Notes under the pieces: model-generated
What the model was told of the DNA's origin: nothing
The model's input: the letters and a program-made list of their open reading frames with translations, nothing else
Databases searched by the model: none
Part shown: positions 36,828 through 46,043 of the stretch, one piece after another
How the letters are laid out: each line of letters opens with the position of its first letter
Numbering within the stretch: position 1 is the first letter of the stretch
From: Limobrevibacterium gyesilva
GTDB taxonomy: Bacteria; Pseudomonadota; Alphaproteobacteria; Acetobacterales; Acetobacteraceae
DNA length: 64,000 nt
Direction of reading: 5' to 3'
NCBI RefSeq assembly: GCF_025989185.1
Contig: NZ_JAPDNT010000006.1
Coordinates: forward strand, 163,936-227,935
Translations under genes and position numbers: made by a program

Positions 36828-37700
36828 GTGACCGAGACCTTCGACGGCGACTGGCTGGCGCTGCGCGCACCCTTCGATGCGATGGCGCGGAGTGCCGCAC
36901 TGGCGCAGCGCCTGTCGGCCATGCTGCCGGCGCGGCCACGCCTTCTGGATCTGGGGGCAGGCACCGGCAGCCTGTTCCGCTGGCTGGCGCCGATCATCGG
37001 CCGGGCGCAGGCCTGGACCTTCGCCGACGCCGATGCCGACCTGCTCGCGCGCGCCTTCGCGGATACCGCCGCATGGGCCGAGGCCAATGGCTTCACCGTC
37101 ACGGCAGCGGGCGTCGCCGGTTCGCGCGCGCTGCTGATCGACACGCCGTCCGGCGCGTGGCGGGTGGACGCCGTGATCGCCGACCTGGCCGGCGCGCCCG
37201 AAACGATGCCGCTGGCGCACACGGACGCCGTGGTATGCAGTGCGTTGCTGGACCTGGTGTCCGCCGCCTGGATCGGCCGCTTCGTAGCGGCCCTGCGCAC
37301 GCCGCTGCTGGCCTGCCTGAGCGTCGACGGGCGCGATGCCTTCCGGCCCGCGCACAAGCTGGATCGCGTGGTCTCCAGCGGCTTTCGCCGCGATCAGGGC
37401 CGCGACAAGGGCTTCGGCCCCGCGCTGGGGCCACGCGCGCCGGCGGTGCTGCATGAAGCGCTCGCGGCGCACGGCTTCGCGGTGTCGTCGGCGGCGTCGG
37501 ACTGGTGCATCCCGCCGACCGCGGCCGCGATGCTGTCCGCGCTGGTGGACGGGCATGCCCGGGTCGCCGCGGCGCATCTGCCCGGGCGGCGCAGCGATAT
37601 CGCGGCCTGGGAGCAGGTGCGGCTGCGCCAGGCCGCGATGGCGCGGCTTGCCATCCGCATCGGCCACCGCGACATTCTGGCGCTGCCTCCAGCGGGCTGA
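36828..37700 (+). CDS. Class I SAM-dependent methyltransferase
   Basis: About 290 residues from a GTG at 36828, preceded by an AGGGGCGGGG ribosome-like site; the longer frame upstream overlaps the glycosyltransferase and is disfavoured. SAM motif I is LLDLGAGTGSLFRW (residues 39-52), followed by TFADADADLLARA (acidic motif) and DAVVCSALLDLVSAAWI. It is the last gene of the operon, 13 bases after the glycosyltransferase. The target is unknown; the shared operon suggests the same metabolite. Confidence 0.85.
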   Translation: MTETFDGDWLALRAPFDAMARSAALAQRLSAMLPARPRLLDLGAGTGSLFRWLAPIIGRAQAWTFADADADLLARAFADTAAWAEANGFTVTAAGVAGSRALLIDTPSGAWRVDAVIADLAGAPETMPLAHTDAVVCSALLDLVSAAWIGRFVAALRTPLLACLSVDGRDAFRPAHKLDRVVSSGFRRDQGRDKGFGPALGPRAPAVLHEALAAHGFAVSSAASDWCIPPTAAAMLSALVDGHARVAAAHLPGRRSDIAAWEQVRLRQAAMARLAIRIGHRDILALPPAG

Positions 37701-37770
37701 TGCCGGCGCCGGTTTCGGGCGCCGGCTGAATCGGCCCGCCAACCCAGGGCCTTACAACGGGAATAATGCC

Positions 37771-39072
37771 ATGGCACTGCTCGGCTGCATCGCCGACGAC
37801 TTCACCGGCGCGACCGACCTCGCCTCCATGCTCGTGCGCAACGGCATGCGCGCCGTGCAACTGATCGGCGTGCCCGGCGCCGGCGATCCGGTGCCGGACG
37901 CCGACGCCGTCATCGTGGCGCTGAAGTCGCGCACGGCGCCGGTGCGCCAGGCGGTCGGCGAGAGCCTGGCGGCGCTGCGTTGGCTGCGGCAGGCCGGCTG
38001 CCGGCAGTTCTTCTTCAAATACTGCTCCACGTTCGATTCCACCGACCAGGGCAATATCGGCCCAGTCGCCGACGCGCTGGTCGAAGCGCTCGGCTGTGGC
38101 TTTGCCCTCGCCTGCCCCGCCTTCCCCGCCAATGGCCGCAGCGTCTACCAGGGCCACCTGTTCGTCGGCAGCGCGCTGCTGAACGAGAGCGGCATGGAAA
38201 AGCATCCGCTGACGCCGATGACGGATGCCAATCTGGTGCGCGTGCTGTCGCGCCAGACCGACGGCACGGTGGGCCTGGTGCCGTTCGCGGCGGTGGACCA
38301 GGGCGCCGCCGCGATCCGCCGCGCCATGACCGCGCTGAAGGAACAGGGACGGCGCTACGCCATCGTCGATGCAGTGAGCGATGCGCATCTGCATGCGATC
38401 GGCGAAGCGGCGGCGGAGCACGCGCTGCTCACCGGCGGCTCCGGGGTGGCGATCGGCCTGCCCGAGAATTTCCGCCGCAAAGGACTGCTGCCGGCATTGC
38501 GCGATCCCGGCGCACTGCCGGAGGTGCATGGGCCCGCCGCCGTGCTGGCCGGCTCCTGCTCGCGCGCCACGCTGTTCCAGATCGGCACCGCGCGCGAACA
38601 TGTGCCGACGCTGGAGCTCGATCCGCTGAGCGTGCCGGATGCCAGGGAGCTGGCGCGGCAGGCGCTCGCCTGGGCAGACGGCAAGCTCGGGGCTGCGCCA
38701 ATCGTCATCGCCGCCAGCGCGCCGCCCGAAAAGGTCGCGGCGCTGCAGGCGAAGCTGGGACGCGAGGCCGCGGGCGCGCTGGTGGAGCATGCGCTGGCCG
38801 ACATCGCCGGCGCCCTGGTGCAGCGCGGCGTGCGCCGCATGGTGGTGGCGGGCGGCGAGACCTCCGGCGCAGTGGTGACGCGGCTGGGCGTGCGCTCGCT
38901 GCGCATCGGCGCGGAGATCGATCCAGGCGTGCCCTGGACCTACGCCGAGGGCGCGCCGGGGGCCGGACTCACGCCGATGCTGCTGGCGTTGAAATCCGGC
39001 AATTTCGGCGCCCGCGACTTCTTCCTCAAATCCTTCGCCATGCTGGACGCAACCGCACAGGAACGGCCATGA
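37771..39072 (+). CDS. otnK: Four-carbon acid sugar kinase (3-oxo-tetronate kinase)
   Basis: 433 residues of the DUF1537 family. The N-terminal domain starts LLGCIADDFTGATDLASMLVRNGMRAVQLIG, with KYCSTFDSTDQGNIGPVADALVEAL. The C-terminal nucleotide-binding region has RRMVVAGGETSGAVVTRLGVRSLRIGAEIDPGVPWT. These enzymes phosphorylate 3-oxo-tetronates from L-threonate, D-threonate or related acid sugars. It overlaps otnC by 4 bases. A dehydrogenase and isomerase for the pathway are not seen in the window. Confidence 0.92.
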   Translation: MALLGCIADDFTGATDLASMLVRNGMRAVQLIGVPGAGDPVPDADAVIVALKSRTAPVRQAVGESLAALRWLRQAGCRQFFFKYCSTFDSTDQGNIGPVADALVEALGCGFALACPAFPANGRSVYQGHLFVGSALLNESGMEKHPLTPMTDANLVRVLSRQTDGTVGLVPFAAVDQGAAAIRRAMTALKEQGRRYAIVDAVSDAHLHAIGEAAAEHALLTGGSGVAIGLPENFRRKGLLPALRDPGALPEVHGPAAVLAGSCSRATLFQIGTAREHVPTLELDPLSVPDARELARQALAWADGKLGAAPIVIAASAPPEKVAALQAKLGREAAGALVEHALADIAGALVQRGVRRMVVAGGETSGAVVTRLGVRSLRIGAEIDPGVPWTYAEGAPGAGLTPMLLALKSGNFGARDFFLKSFAMLDATAQERP

Positions 39073-39701
39073 CCGAAGCGCAAACGCGCCTGCTGCTGGT
39101 GGAACTCGCCGGCAGCCTGTTCGCACGCGGATTCTCCGTCGGCAGCGCCGGCAATATCAGCGTGCGGCTGGATGACGGCTACCTCATCACGCCCACCAAC
39201 TCCTCGCTCGGGCGGCTGGATCCGGCGCGGCTGTCGCGGCTGGACCGCGCGTTCATGCACGTATCCGGCGACAAGCCCTCGAAAGAAGTGTTCATGCACC
39301 GCGCCGTCTACACGGCGCGGCCGGATGCGGGGGCAGTAGTGCATCTGCATTCCACCATGGCCACCGCGGTCGCGTGCCTGCCCGATGTGGACGCGGCGAA
39401 CCCGATCCCGCCGCTGACGCCGTATTTCGTCATGCGCGTCGGCCGCAGCATGCCCATCATTGCGTATTACCGCCCCGGCGATCCGGCGATGGAGCCGGCG
39501 ATCCATGCGGCGGCACGTGACGCGCGCGCGGTGCTGCTGGCCAATCATGGACCGGTGGTTTCAGGAAAGACCCTGACCGATGCCGTCTATGCCGCCGAGG
39601 AACTGGAAGAGGCGGCCAAGCTGTTCCTGCTGCTGCGCGGCGCCGCACCGCGGTTGCTGACCGCAACCCAGGTCGACGACCTGCTGGCGACGTTCGCGTA
39701 G
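39069..39701 (+). CDS. otnC: 3-oxo-tetronate 4-phosphate decarboxylase (class II aldolase family)
   Basis: 210 residues of the class II aldolase/adducin fold. The segments GNISVRLDDGYLITPTNSSLGRLDP, VVHLHSTMATAVACL (HxH zinc ligands) and VLLANHGPVVSGKTLTDAVYAAEELEEAAKLF are characteristic. It decarboxylates the OtnK product to dihydroxyacetone phosphate. A terminator follows. Confidence 0.92.
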   Translation: MTEAQTRLLLVELAGSLFARGFSVGSAGNISVRLDDGYLITPTNSSLGRLDPARLSRLDRAFMHVSGDKPSKEVFMHRAVYTARPDAGAVVHLHSTMATAVACLPDVDAANPIPPLTPYFVMRVGRSMPIIAYYRPGDPAMEPAIHAAARDARAVLLANHGPVVSGKTLTDAVYAAEELEEAAKLFLLLRGAAPRLLTATQVDDLLATFA

Positions 39702-39750
39702 CGCCCATAGCGGCGCACAGGCGATCCCCACCGGCGATCCCCGATATGGA

Positions 39751-39778
39751 AAGGGCGCCCCGTTGCCGGGGCGCCCTT
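39751..39778. terminator. Bidirectional terminator between otnC and the H1-like gene
   Basis: A perfect 12-bp stem, arms AAGGGCGCCCCG and CGGGGCGCCCTT with loop TTGC, lies between convergent genes. It has A's and T's at the stem base but no long T-run. Confidence 0.75.
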
Positions 39779-39807
39779 CGCATGTGACGCCGGACTCTGG
39801 CCTCGAT

Positions 39808-40350
39808 TCAGTTCGAGGTCTCGGTCGTGGTGGGCCCGGGTGTCGGAGCCTCGGCCGCCGGCTTGCGGGTACGCCGCACGGCCGGCTTGGCCGCGGCAGT
39901 CTTGCGCGAAGCAGCAGCCCGCTTCGGCGCGGCCGCCGTCGCCCGCTTCGGCGCAGCAGCCGCCTTCTTCGGCGCAGCGGCCTTGCGGACCGCGGGCTTC
40001 TTCGCCGCAGCAGCCGCCTTCTTCGGCGCCGCCACCTTCTTCGCAGCGGTCACCTTCTTCGCAGCAGCCGCCTTCTTCGGGGCCGCGGCCTTCTTCGGGG
40101 CAGCCGCTGCCTTCTTCGGCGCGGCAGCCTTCCTGGCAGCCGGCTTCTTCGCCGCTGTGGCCGCCTTCTTCGGCGCCGCCGCCTTCTTCACGGCAGCCTT
40201 CGCCGCCGCCGGCTTCGCCGCCTTCTTGGGAGCCGCGGCCTTCTTCGCCGCCGGCTTCTTCGCGGCTGCCTTCTTCGGAGCCGCCTTCTTCGTCGCCGCA
40301 CGCATGGCCAGGGCCATGGCTTGGGGTGTCTTGGTTTCTTCGTTGCTCAC
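39808..40350 (-). CDS. Histone H1-like Lys/Ala-rich DNA-binding protein
   Basis: 180 residues made almost entirely of KKAAAPKKAAA/KKPAAKK repeats (about 25-160), ending in an uncharged tail EAPTPGPTTTETSN. The composition is that of eukaryotic H1 tails and bacterial H1-like proteins such as AlgP/Hc1 types. It is predicted to bind and condense nucleic acid non-specifically. I chose GTG at 40350 (VSNEETKTPQAMALAM) because AAGGAG lies nine bases upstream of it; the upstream frame has no support. The repeat DNA is itself a strong candidate for copy-number variation. Confidence 0.82.
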   Translation of the reverse strand: MSNEETKTPQAMALAMRAATKKAAPKKAAAKKPAAKKAAAPKKAAKPAAAKAAVKKAAAPKKAATAAKKPAARKAAAPKKAAAAPKKAAAPKKAAAAKKVTAAKKVAAPKKAAAAAKKPAVRKAAAPKKAAAAPKRATAAAPKRAAASRKTAAAKPAVRRTRKPAAEAPTPGPTTTETSN

Positions 40351-40822
40351 GTTAAGGAACTCCTTGTCTGCCGTGATGGGATACGCCGGCTGTCCGAACG
40401 GCAACCTGAGCGGCCAGTTCCGCAACATGCAAGCGCCGCCTGACGGGAGCGGCCACGGACCGGATCCATCGCTTCGAACCGGCAATCATGCTGCGGCGCG
40501 ATTGCGTCCGAAGCATGGCGACGACCCGACCGATCCGGCACGCCGCGGACGTCGATGCGCAGCGCGCCGCCTCGGCAAGACGTCTTGCGCATCGATGTCT
40601 TCGGCCTGCGGCGGGCAACATCCCTCCCGGCGCCGATGCGCGATGTGCTGCGCGAGTACCGGATGAGTCTGCGGCCCATCGACCGTACCTTCCCTTGCGC
40701 ACGCATATGCCGAAGCCAGTTGACGAATCGCGAATCGGACGCATGCGTGCCAGTCACCGCTATCCGCTGTCTCGTACGCGAATGTCAATAAAAAGCAATC
40801 GTTGCTTGCCGGATTGCGCACG
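40351..40822. other. Intergenic region without a convincing gene
   Basis: Nearly 500 bases upstream of the H1-like gene and downstream of prpC. All open frames here are short and low-complexity Arg-rich readings with no family resemblance. It contains a 6-bp hairpin (AAGCAA/TTGCTT) near 40795 and presumably the H1-like gene promoter, which I could not locate. Confidence 0.5.
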
Positions 40823-40857
40823 AAAAAATGCGCCGCGGCCTTTCCGCCGCGGCGCAT
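40823..40857 (-). terminator. Rho-independent terminator of prpC
   Basis: On the leftward strand a perfect 12-bp stem (arms ATGCGCCGCGGC and GCCGCGGCGCAT, 6-base loop) is followed directly by a six-base T-run. It lies 52 bases past the prpC stop. It is a textbook intrinsic terminator. Confidence 0.9.
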
Positions 40858-40908
40858 GCAGATCCTGCGGGCCTGAAGCAGCGTGCGATACGCGCCCTTC
40901 GCGTTCGC

Positions 40909-42054
40909 TCAACCGCGCGCGGAGAGAGGCACGAACGCAAGGTCCTCGGGGCCGACATAGTTCGCCGTCGGGCGGATGATCTTGCCGTCGACGCGCTGTT
41001 CGATCACATGCGCGCTCCAGCCGGAGGTGCGCGAGATCACGAACAGCGGCGTGAACATCGCCGTCGGCACGCCCATCATGTGGTACGAGACCGCGCTGAA
41101 CCAGTCGAGGTTCGCGAACATCCGCTTGGTGTCGGCCATCACTGCCTCGATCCGGTCGGCGATCTCGAACATGTGCAGGCTTCCCGCCTCCTGCGACAGC
41201 GTGCGCGCCACGCCCTTGATGATCTGGTTGCGCGGATCGGAGATCGTGTAGACGGGATGGCCGAAGCCGATGATCACTTCCTTGTTCGCCACGCGGGCAC
41301 GGATGTCGGCCTCCGCCTCGTCGGGTGTCGCGTAGCGCTTCTGGATCTCGAAGGCGAACTCGTTGGCGCCGCCATGCTTCGGCCCGCGCAGCGCGCCGAT
41401 GCCCGCGGTGATTGCCGAGTACATGTCCGACCCGGTGCCCGCCACCACGCGGCAGGCGAAGGTCGAGGCGTTGAACTCGTGCTCGGCATACAGGTTCAGC
41501 GAGGTCTGCATGGCGCGCACCCAGGAAGCACCGGGCGCCTTGCCGTGCAGCAGGTGCAGGAAATGCGCGGCGATGCTGTCGTCGTCGGTCTCCACCTCGA
41601 TGCGCCGGCCGCCCTGGGAATAGTGGAACCAGTACAGCAGCATCGAACCGAGGCTGGCCATCAGCCGGTCGGCGATGTCACGGGCGCCGGCGTGGTTGTG
41701 GTCCTCCTTCTCCGGCAGCGTGCAGCCAAGCGCGGAGACGCCGGTGCGCAGCACGTCCATCGGATGCGCCGCCGCCGGCGTCGCCTCCAGCACCGCCTTC
41801 ACCGCCGCCGGCAATCCGCGCAGCGAGCGCAGCTTGGCCTTGTAGGCGGCAAGCTCGGCGGCGTTCGGCAGGCGCCCGTGCACCAGCAGATGGGCGATCT
41901 CCTCGAATTCGCAGGTCTCGGCGATGTCGAGGATGTCGTAGCCGCGGTAGTGCAGGTCGTTGCCGGTGCGTCCCACCGTGCACAGCGCGGTGTTGCCGGC
42001 CGGCACGCCGGACAGCGCCACCGACTTCTTCGGCTTGTTGATCGTCTCGCTCAC
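40909..42054 (-). CDS. prpC: 2-methylcitrate synthase / citrate synthase family
   Basis: About 381 residues. It starts at GTG 42054, which has a GGGAGGA ribosome site. Citrate synthase fold motifs: [44 protein letters not shown] (His), [15 protein letters not shown] (His) and [17 protein letters not shown]. Its size and these motifs fit methylcitrate synthase, which condenses propionyl-CoA with oxaloacetate. Adjacency to prpD supports PrpC over housekeeping GltA. prpB is not seen. Confidence 0.9.
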   Translation of the reverse strand: MSETINKPKKSVALSGVPAGNTALCTVGRTGNDLHYRGYDILDIAETCEFEEIAHLLVHGRLPNAAELAAYKAKLRSLRGLPAAVKAVLEATPAAAHPMDVLRTGVSALGCTLPEKEDHNHAGARDIADRLMASLGSMLLYWFHYSQGGRRIEVETDDDSIAAHFLHLLHGKAPGASWVRAMQTSLNLYAEHEFNASTFACRVVAGTGSDMYSAITAGIGALRGPKHGGANEFAFEIQKRYATPDEAEADIRARVANKEVIIGFGHPVYTISDPRNQIIKGVARTLSQEAGSLHMFEIADRIEAVMADTKRMFANLDWFSAVSYHMMGVPTAMFTPLFVISRTSGWSAHVIEQRVDGKIIRPTANYVGPEDLAFVPLSARG

Positions 42055-42067
42055 GATGTCCTCCCTT

Positions 42068-43567
42068 TCAGAAGATGCCGGGCTTGCTGGCCGCAAGCAG
42101 GTCCGCGGGCAACGCCACGTTCAGCCGGTGCAACTCGCCCGCCGGCAGCTTCGCCACGTCCTGCGCCGCCTCCAGGAAGCGGTTGGCCTCGCGGGTGGTG
42201 ATGATGCCGTCCGTCAGCGTGCGGAACTTGCGGATATAGTCCTCGCGGCCGAACGGCCTGGCGCCCAGCGGATGCGCGTTGGCGACCGCGAGTTCATCCA
42301 CCAGCGTGCTGCCGTCCTTCATGAACACCTCGACCCGGCCGCCGAAGGCCAGCTCGTTGGGGTCGCGGGAATGATAGCGGCGCGTCCACTCCGGATCCTC
42401 GCGGGTCTCGATCTTGTGCCACAGCTCCACCGTGTCCTTGCGGCCGGCGCGCCTGGGAGCATAGGAATCGACGTGGTGCCAGCGTCCGTCCTGCAGGGCG
42501 ACGGCGAAGATGTACATGATCGAGTGGTCCAGCGTCTCGCGGCTGGCCTTCGGGTCCATCTTCTGCGGGTCGTTGGCGCCGGTGCCGATCACGTAGTGGG
42601 TGTGATGGCTGGTGTGCAGCACGATCTTCTCGATCTGGCCGAGATCGGCGATCTGCTCGCGCATCCTGAAGGCAAGGTCGATCAGCGCCTGGCTCTGGTA
42701 CTCGGCGCTGTGCTCCTTGGTGTAGCTGTCGAGGATGGCGCGCTTGGCCTCTCCCGCTTCCGGCAGCTGCACGTTGTAGTGCGCGTTGGGGCCATCGAGC
42801 ATCCAGGCGATCACACTGTCCTCGCCCTCGTAGACCGGGCTGGGCGCGCCCTCGCCGCGCATCGCGCGATCCACGGCCTCGACCGCGAGCTTGCCGGCAT
42901 GGGCGGGGGCGAAGGCCTTCCAGCTGCTGATCTCGCCCTTGCGCGACTGGCGCGTGGTGAAGCTGACATGCACGGCCTGCTGCACCGCCTGGTAGATCAC
43001 GTCCTGCTTCAGCCCGAGCAGCGTGCCGATGCCGGCGGCCTGTGCCGGCGCCAGATGCGCGATGTGGTCGATCTTGTGCTCGTGCAGGCAGATCGCGCGC
43101 ACCAGGTCGATATGGATCTCGTAGCCGGTGGCCAGGCCGCGGATCAGGTCCCTGCCCGACCGTCCCATCGTCTGTGCCACCGCGAGGATCGGCGGGATGT
43201 TGTCGCCGGGATGCGCGTAGTCGGCGGCCAGGAAGGTGTCGTGCATGTCGAGCTCGCGCACCGCGGCGCCGTTCGCCCAGGCGGCCCATTCCGGGCTCAC
43301 CCGCTTGCCGGAGGCGACGCCGAACACCGTCGCGCCGTCCTTGCGCGGATGCCCGAGCGCCATGCCGCGTGCGGAGGTGACGGGGCGGCGGTTGATCGCG
43401 GCGATGGCGACGGCGGCGTTGTCGATGATCCGGTTCGCGATCATCTCCGTCGTGTCCTTCGGCACCGCCACCTTGTCGGCAGCGACACCCGCGATCTTCC
43501 AGGCAAGCTGGTCCTCGCGCTTGAGGTGAGCCTTCGAGGGATACACCTTCACGTCGTGCAACTTCAT
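42068..43567 (-). CDS. prpD: 2-methylcitrate dehydratase (MmgE/PrpD family)
   Basis: 499 residues, full length for PrpD. It dehydrates 2-methylcitrate to methylaconitate. Motifs: [53 protein letters not shown], and [38 protein letters not shown]. Start at the ATG at 43567 with a strong GGAGGAG site. It is upstream of prpC with a 13-base gap, forming a prpD-prpC operon for propionate disposal. Confidence 0.95.
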   Translation of the reverse strand: MKLHDVKVYPSKAHLKREDQLAWKIAGVAADKVAVPKDTTEMIANRIIDNAAVAIAAINRRPVTSARGMALGHPRKDGATVFGVASGKRVSPEWAAWANGAAVRELDMHDTFLAADYAHPGDNIPPILAVAQTMGRSGRDLIRGLATGYEIHIDLVRAICLHEHKIDHIAHLAPAQAAGIGTLLGLKQDVIYQAVQQAVHVSFTTRQSRKGEISSWKAFAPAHAGKLAVEAVDRAMRGEGAPSPVYEGEDSVIAWMLDGPNAHYNVQLPEAGEAKRAILDSYTKEHSAEYQSQALIDLAFRMREQIADLGQIEKIVLHTSHHTHYVIGTGANDPQKMDPKASRETLDHSIMYIFAVALQDGRWHHVDSYAPRRAGRKDTVELWHKIETREDPEWTRRYHSRDPNELAFGGRVEVFMKDGSTLVDELAVANAHPLGARPFGREDYIRKFRTLTDGIITTREANRFLEAAQDVAKLPAGELHRLNVALPADLLAASKPGIF

Positions 43568-43719
43568 CTGTAACTCCTCCGGGGTGCGCGGCGAGCGGGA
43601 TTGGCGTCGTCGCGTGCGCGGTCTAGCGTTGGGGCCCATACCTTGGCGAAAACACCGCTTTCCTAGTGTCGCGCGCCCGTAACGGCAAGCGCGGCCCCCA
43701 GCAGAGGGTCCATATATAA

Positions 43720-45093
43720 GTGTCCGCACCATTCGATTGCGTGTTCCTGGGCGACGTCGTGACGGCGTCCGAGATCGTCAGGAACGGTTACGTGGCCGTG
43801 CGCGGCGAGACGATCGCCGCCATCGGCCAGGGCGCGCCGCCCCCGGCAGGCGAGATCGTCGATCATGGCGGGCGCATGATCCTGCCGGGATTGGTCGACG
43901 GCCACATGCACACCTCGTCGGCCATCGGCTGGGCCGGCATCGAGGGCGCGACGCGCAGTGCCGCCGCCGGCGGCGTGACCACCTGCGTCGATATGCCCTA
44001 TGACGTGCCGCAGCCGGTCACCGATGCAAGCGTGCTGGCGGACAAGATCGGCTGGGTGCAGCGGCTCGCGCATGTCGACGTCGCGCTGTACGGCACCATC
44101 CGCAAGACCGGCGGCGTCGAGGCGATCGCCGGCCTGGCGGCGGCCGGCGTCTCGGCGTTCAAGCTGTCCACATATGAATACGACGCCGTTCGCTTCCCGC
44201 GCATCGACCACCCCACCATGGTTGCGGCGTTCCGCGAGATCGCCAAGACCGGCCTGCCGGTAGCCGTGCACAACGAGGACCAGGAGCTGGTGGAGCGCCT
44301 CACCGCGGAGGCGAAGGCCGCAGGCAAGACCGATGCCATCATGCATTGCCGCACCCGCCCGCCGCTGGCCGAGACTATGGCCGACCTGGAAATCTTCGAG
44401 ATCGGGCTGCAGACCGGCGCGCACGTGCACATCGCGCATTCGTCGCTGGCCCGCGGCTTCGAGATCGCCGAGGTGTTCCGCCGCATGGGCGGTCAATCCG
44501 GGTTCAACGCCACCGGCGAGGCCTGCATCCAGTACCTGTGCATGACCGAGGACGACATCGTCCGCCTCGGCGGGCGCGGCAAGTGCAATCCGCCGTTCCG
44601 CACCGCGGACGAGGTGGAGCGCATGTGGGCCTGCCTGCAGGACGACAAGATCGCCTATGTCTCCACCGATCACGCGCCATGGCCCGCCGACCGCAAGGGC
44701 TCGCCGGACATCTTCGCCAACGGCGCCGGGCTCACCGGCTTGCAGTCGTATGCGCCTCTGATGTTCACGCTGCTGGACGAGCGCGGCCTGTCGCCGACGC
44801 TGATGGCCACCTATTGCGCCGAGCGCAGCGCCAAGCTGCACGGCCTGTATCCGAAGAAGGGCGCCATCCGCGTCGGCAGCGACTGTGACCTGCTGGTGCT
44901 CGAACGCGCCGACTACGCCTTCGACGAAGCCACCATCCAGGACCGGCCGGAGATGCGCTGGTCGCCCTATCACGGCCGACGGATGCGCGCGCGCGTGGCC
45001 GCGACAGTGCTGCGCGGGCGCACCATCTGGGACGGAGCGGAGGTGCTGGCCACCGCCGGCAGCGGCCAGTTCGTCAAGCGGCAGGTGCACTGA
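43720..45093 (+). CDS. Cyclic amidohydrolase (hydantoinase/allantoinase/dihydroorotase family)
   Basis: 457 residues, amidohydrolase TIM barrel. Metal ligands: GHMHT (His62, His64), the bridging Lys region [20 protein letters not shown] and the catalytic Asp in STDHAPW. It opens a cyclic amide such as a hydantoin, dihydropyrimidine or allantoin. It is followed by two N-carbamoylases and, on the other strand, a hydantoin racemase, so hydantoinase or dihydropyrimidinase is the best guess. The start is uncertain: the GTG at 43720 follows directly a TATATAA at 43713-43719 with no ribosome site, and GTG 43741 is an alternative. Confidence 0.87.
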   Translation: MSAPFDCVFLGDVVTASEIVRNGYVAVRGETIAAIGQGAPPPAGEIVDHGGRMILPGLVDGHMHTSSAIGWAGIEGATRSAAAGGVTTCVDMPYDVPQPVTDASVLADKIGWVQRLAHVDVALYGTIRKTGGVEAIAGLAAAGVSAFKLSTYEYDAVRFPRIDHPTMVAAFREIAKTGLPVAVHNEDQELVERLTAEAKAAGKTDAIMHCRTRPPLAETMADLEIFEIGLQTGAHVHIAHSSLARGFEIAEVFRRMGGQSGFNATGEACIQYLCMTEDDIVRLGGRGKCNPPFRTADEVERMWACLQDDKIAYVSTDHAPWPADRKGSPDIFANGAGLTGLQSYAPLMFTLLDERGLSPTLMATYCAERSAKLHGLYPKKGAIRVGSDCDLLVLERADYAFDEATIQDRPEMRWSPYHGRRMRARVAATVLRGRTIWDGAEVLATAGSGQFVKRQVH

Positions 45094-45094
45094 C

Positions 45095-46039
45095 GTGTCC
45101 CGCATCATCCGCGTCGCCGGCGCCCAGATGGGACCGACGCAGAAGGCCGACACGCGCAGGCACACGCTCGACCGGCTGATCGCGCTGCTGGAGACGGCCG
45201 CGTCAGGCGGCGCGAAGCTGGTCGTGTTCCCCGAGCTCGCGTTCACCACGTTCTTCCCGCGCTGGTTCATCGCCGACACGCAGGAGCTCGACACGTATTT
45301 CGAGCGCGCCATGCCCAACCCGAACGTGCAGACGCTGTTCGACCGCGCGCGCGAGCTCGGCGTCGGCTTCAACATCGGCTACGCCGAGCTGACGCCTGAA
45401 GGCAAGCGCTTCAACAGCGCCGTGCTGGTCGCACCCGACGGCACGACGATCGGCAAGTACCGCAAGGTGCATCTGCCCGGCAGCGTGGAACCGCGTGCGG
45501 GCGTGCGCTTCCAGCAGCTGGAGAAGCGCTATTTCGAATACGGCGACACCGGCTTCCCCACCTTCCGCGGGCCGGACTCGCTGGGCCGGGCGGTGCTGGG
45601 CATGATGATCTGCAACGACCGCCGCTGGCCAGAGGGCTGGCGCGTGCTGGCATTGCGCGGCGTCGAGCTGGTGTGCATCGGCTACAACTCCGCCGCCTAC
45701 GACCCCAATGGCGGCGACAGCGAGGATGCCGGGGTGCGGACATTCCACTCGCAACTGGTCGCACAGGCCAACGCCTACATGAACGCCACCTGGGCGGTGA
45801 CGGTGGCGAAGGCAGGCAACGAGGACGGATCGGGACTGATCGGCGGCTCCTGCATCGTCGATCCCAACGGGCGCGTGGTGGCGGAAACGAAATCGCTGGC
45901 CGACGAGGTCATCATCGCCGATTGCGACCTCGATGCCTGCCGCCAGGGCAAGGAGAAGATGTTCAATTTCGCGGCCCATCGCCGCCCGCACTGGTACGGC
46001 CCGATCACCGGCCAGGTCGGCGCGACGGCGCCGGAGTAG
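45095..46039 (+). CDS. N-carbamoyl-D-amino-acid hydrolase-like nitrilase (copy 1)
   Basis: 314 residues of the nitrilase superfamily. The catalytic triad is Glu47 (VFPEL), Lys124 (KYRKVHLPG) and Cys173 (MMICNDRRWPE), nearly the positions in Agrobacterium D-carbamoylase. It hydrolyses N-carbamoyl amino acids, the product of hydantoinase, to amino acid, CO2 and ammonia. It starts at GTG one base after the amidohydrolase stop, so it is coupled. A paralogue follows 4 bases later. Confidence 0.9.
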   Translation: MSRIIRVAGAQMGPTQKADTRRHTLDRLIALLETAASGGAKLVVFPELAFTTFFPRWFIADTQELDTYFERAMPNPNVQTLFDRARELGVGFNIGYAELTPEGKRFNSAVLVAPDGTTIGKYRKVHLPGSVEPRAGVRFQQLEKRYFEYGDTGFPTFRGPDSLGRAVLGMMICNDRRWPEGWRVLALRGVELVCIGYNSAAYDPNGGDSEDAGVRTFHSQLVAQANAYMNATWAVTVAKAGNEDGSGLIGGSCIVDPNGRVVAETKSLADEVIIADCDLDACRQGKEKMFNFAAHRRPHWYGPITGQVGATAPE

Positions 46040-46043
46040 CGAC

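Noticed and set aside
40000..40300. Repetitive GCCGCCTTCTTCGG-type DNA considered as a regulatory repeat array
   Set aside because: Explained by codon repetition in the Lys/Ala-rich protein.
39827..40666. Phe/Ala-rich open frames on the + strand opposite the H1-like gene
   Set aside because: They are mirror products of the KKAAA repeat DNA and have no start signals.
40488..40979. Arg-rich open frame between the H1-like gene and prpC
   Set aside because: It reads through the prpC terminator hairpin and into the prpC gene end; no family resemblance.
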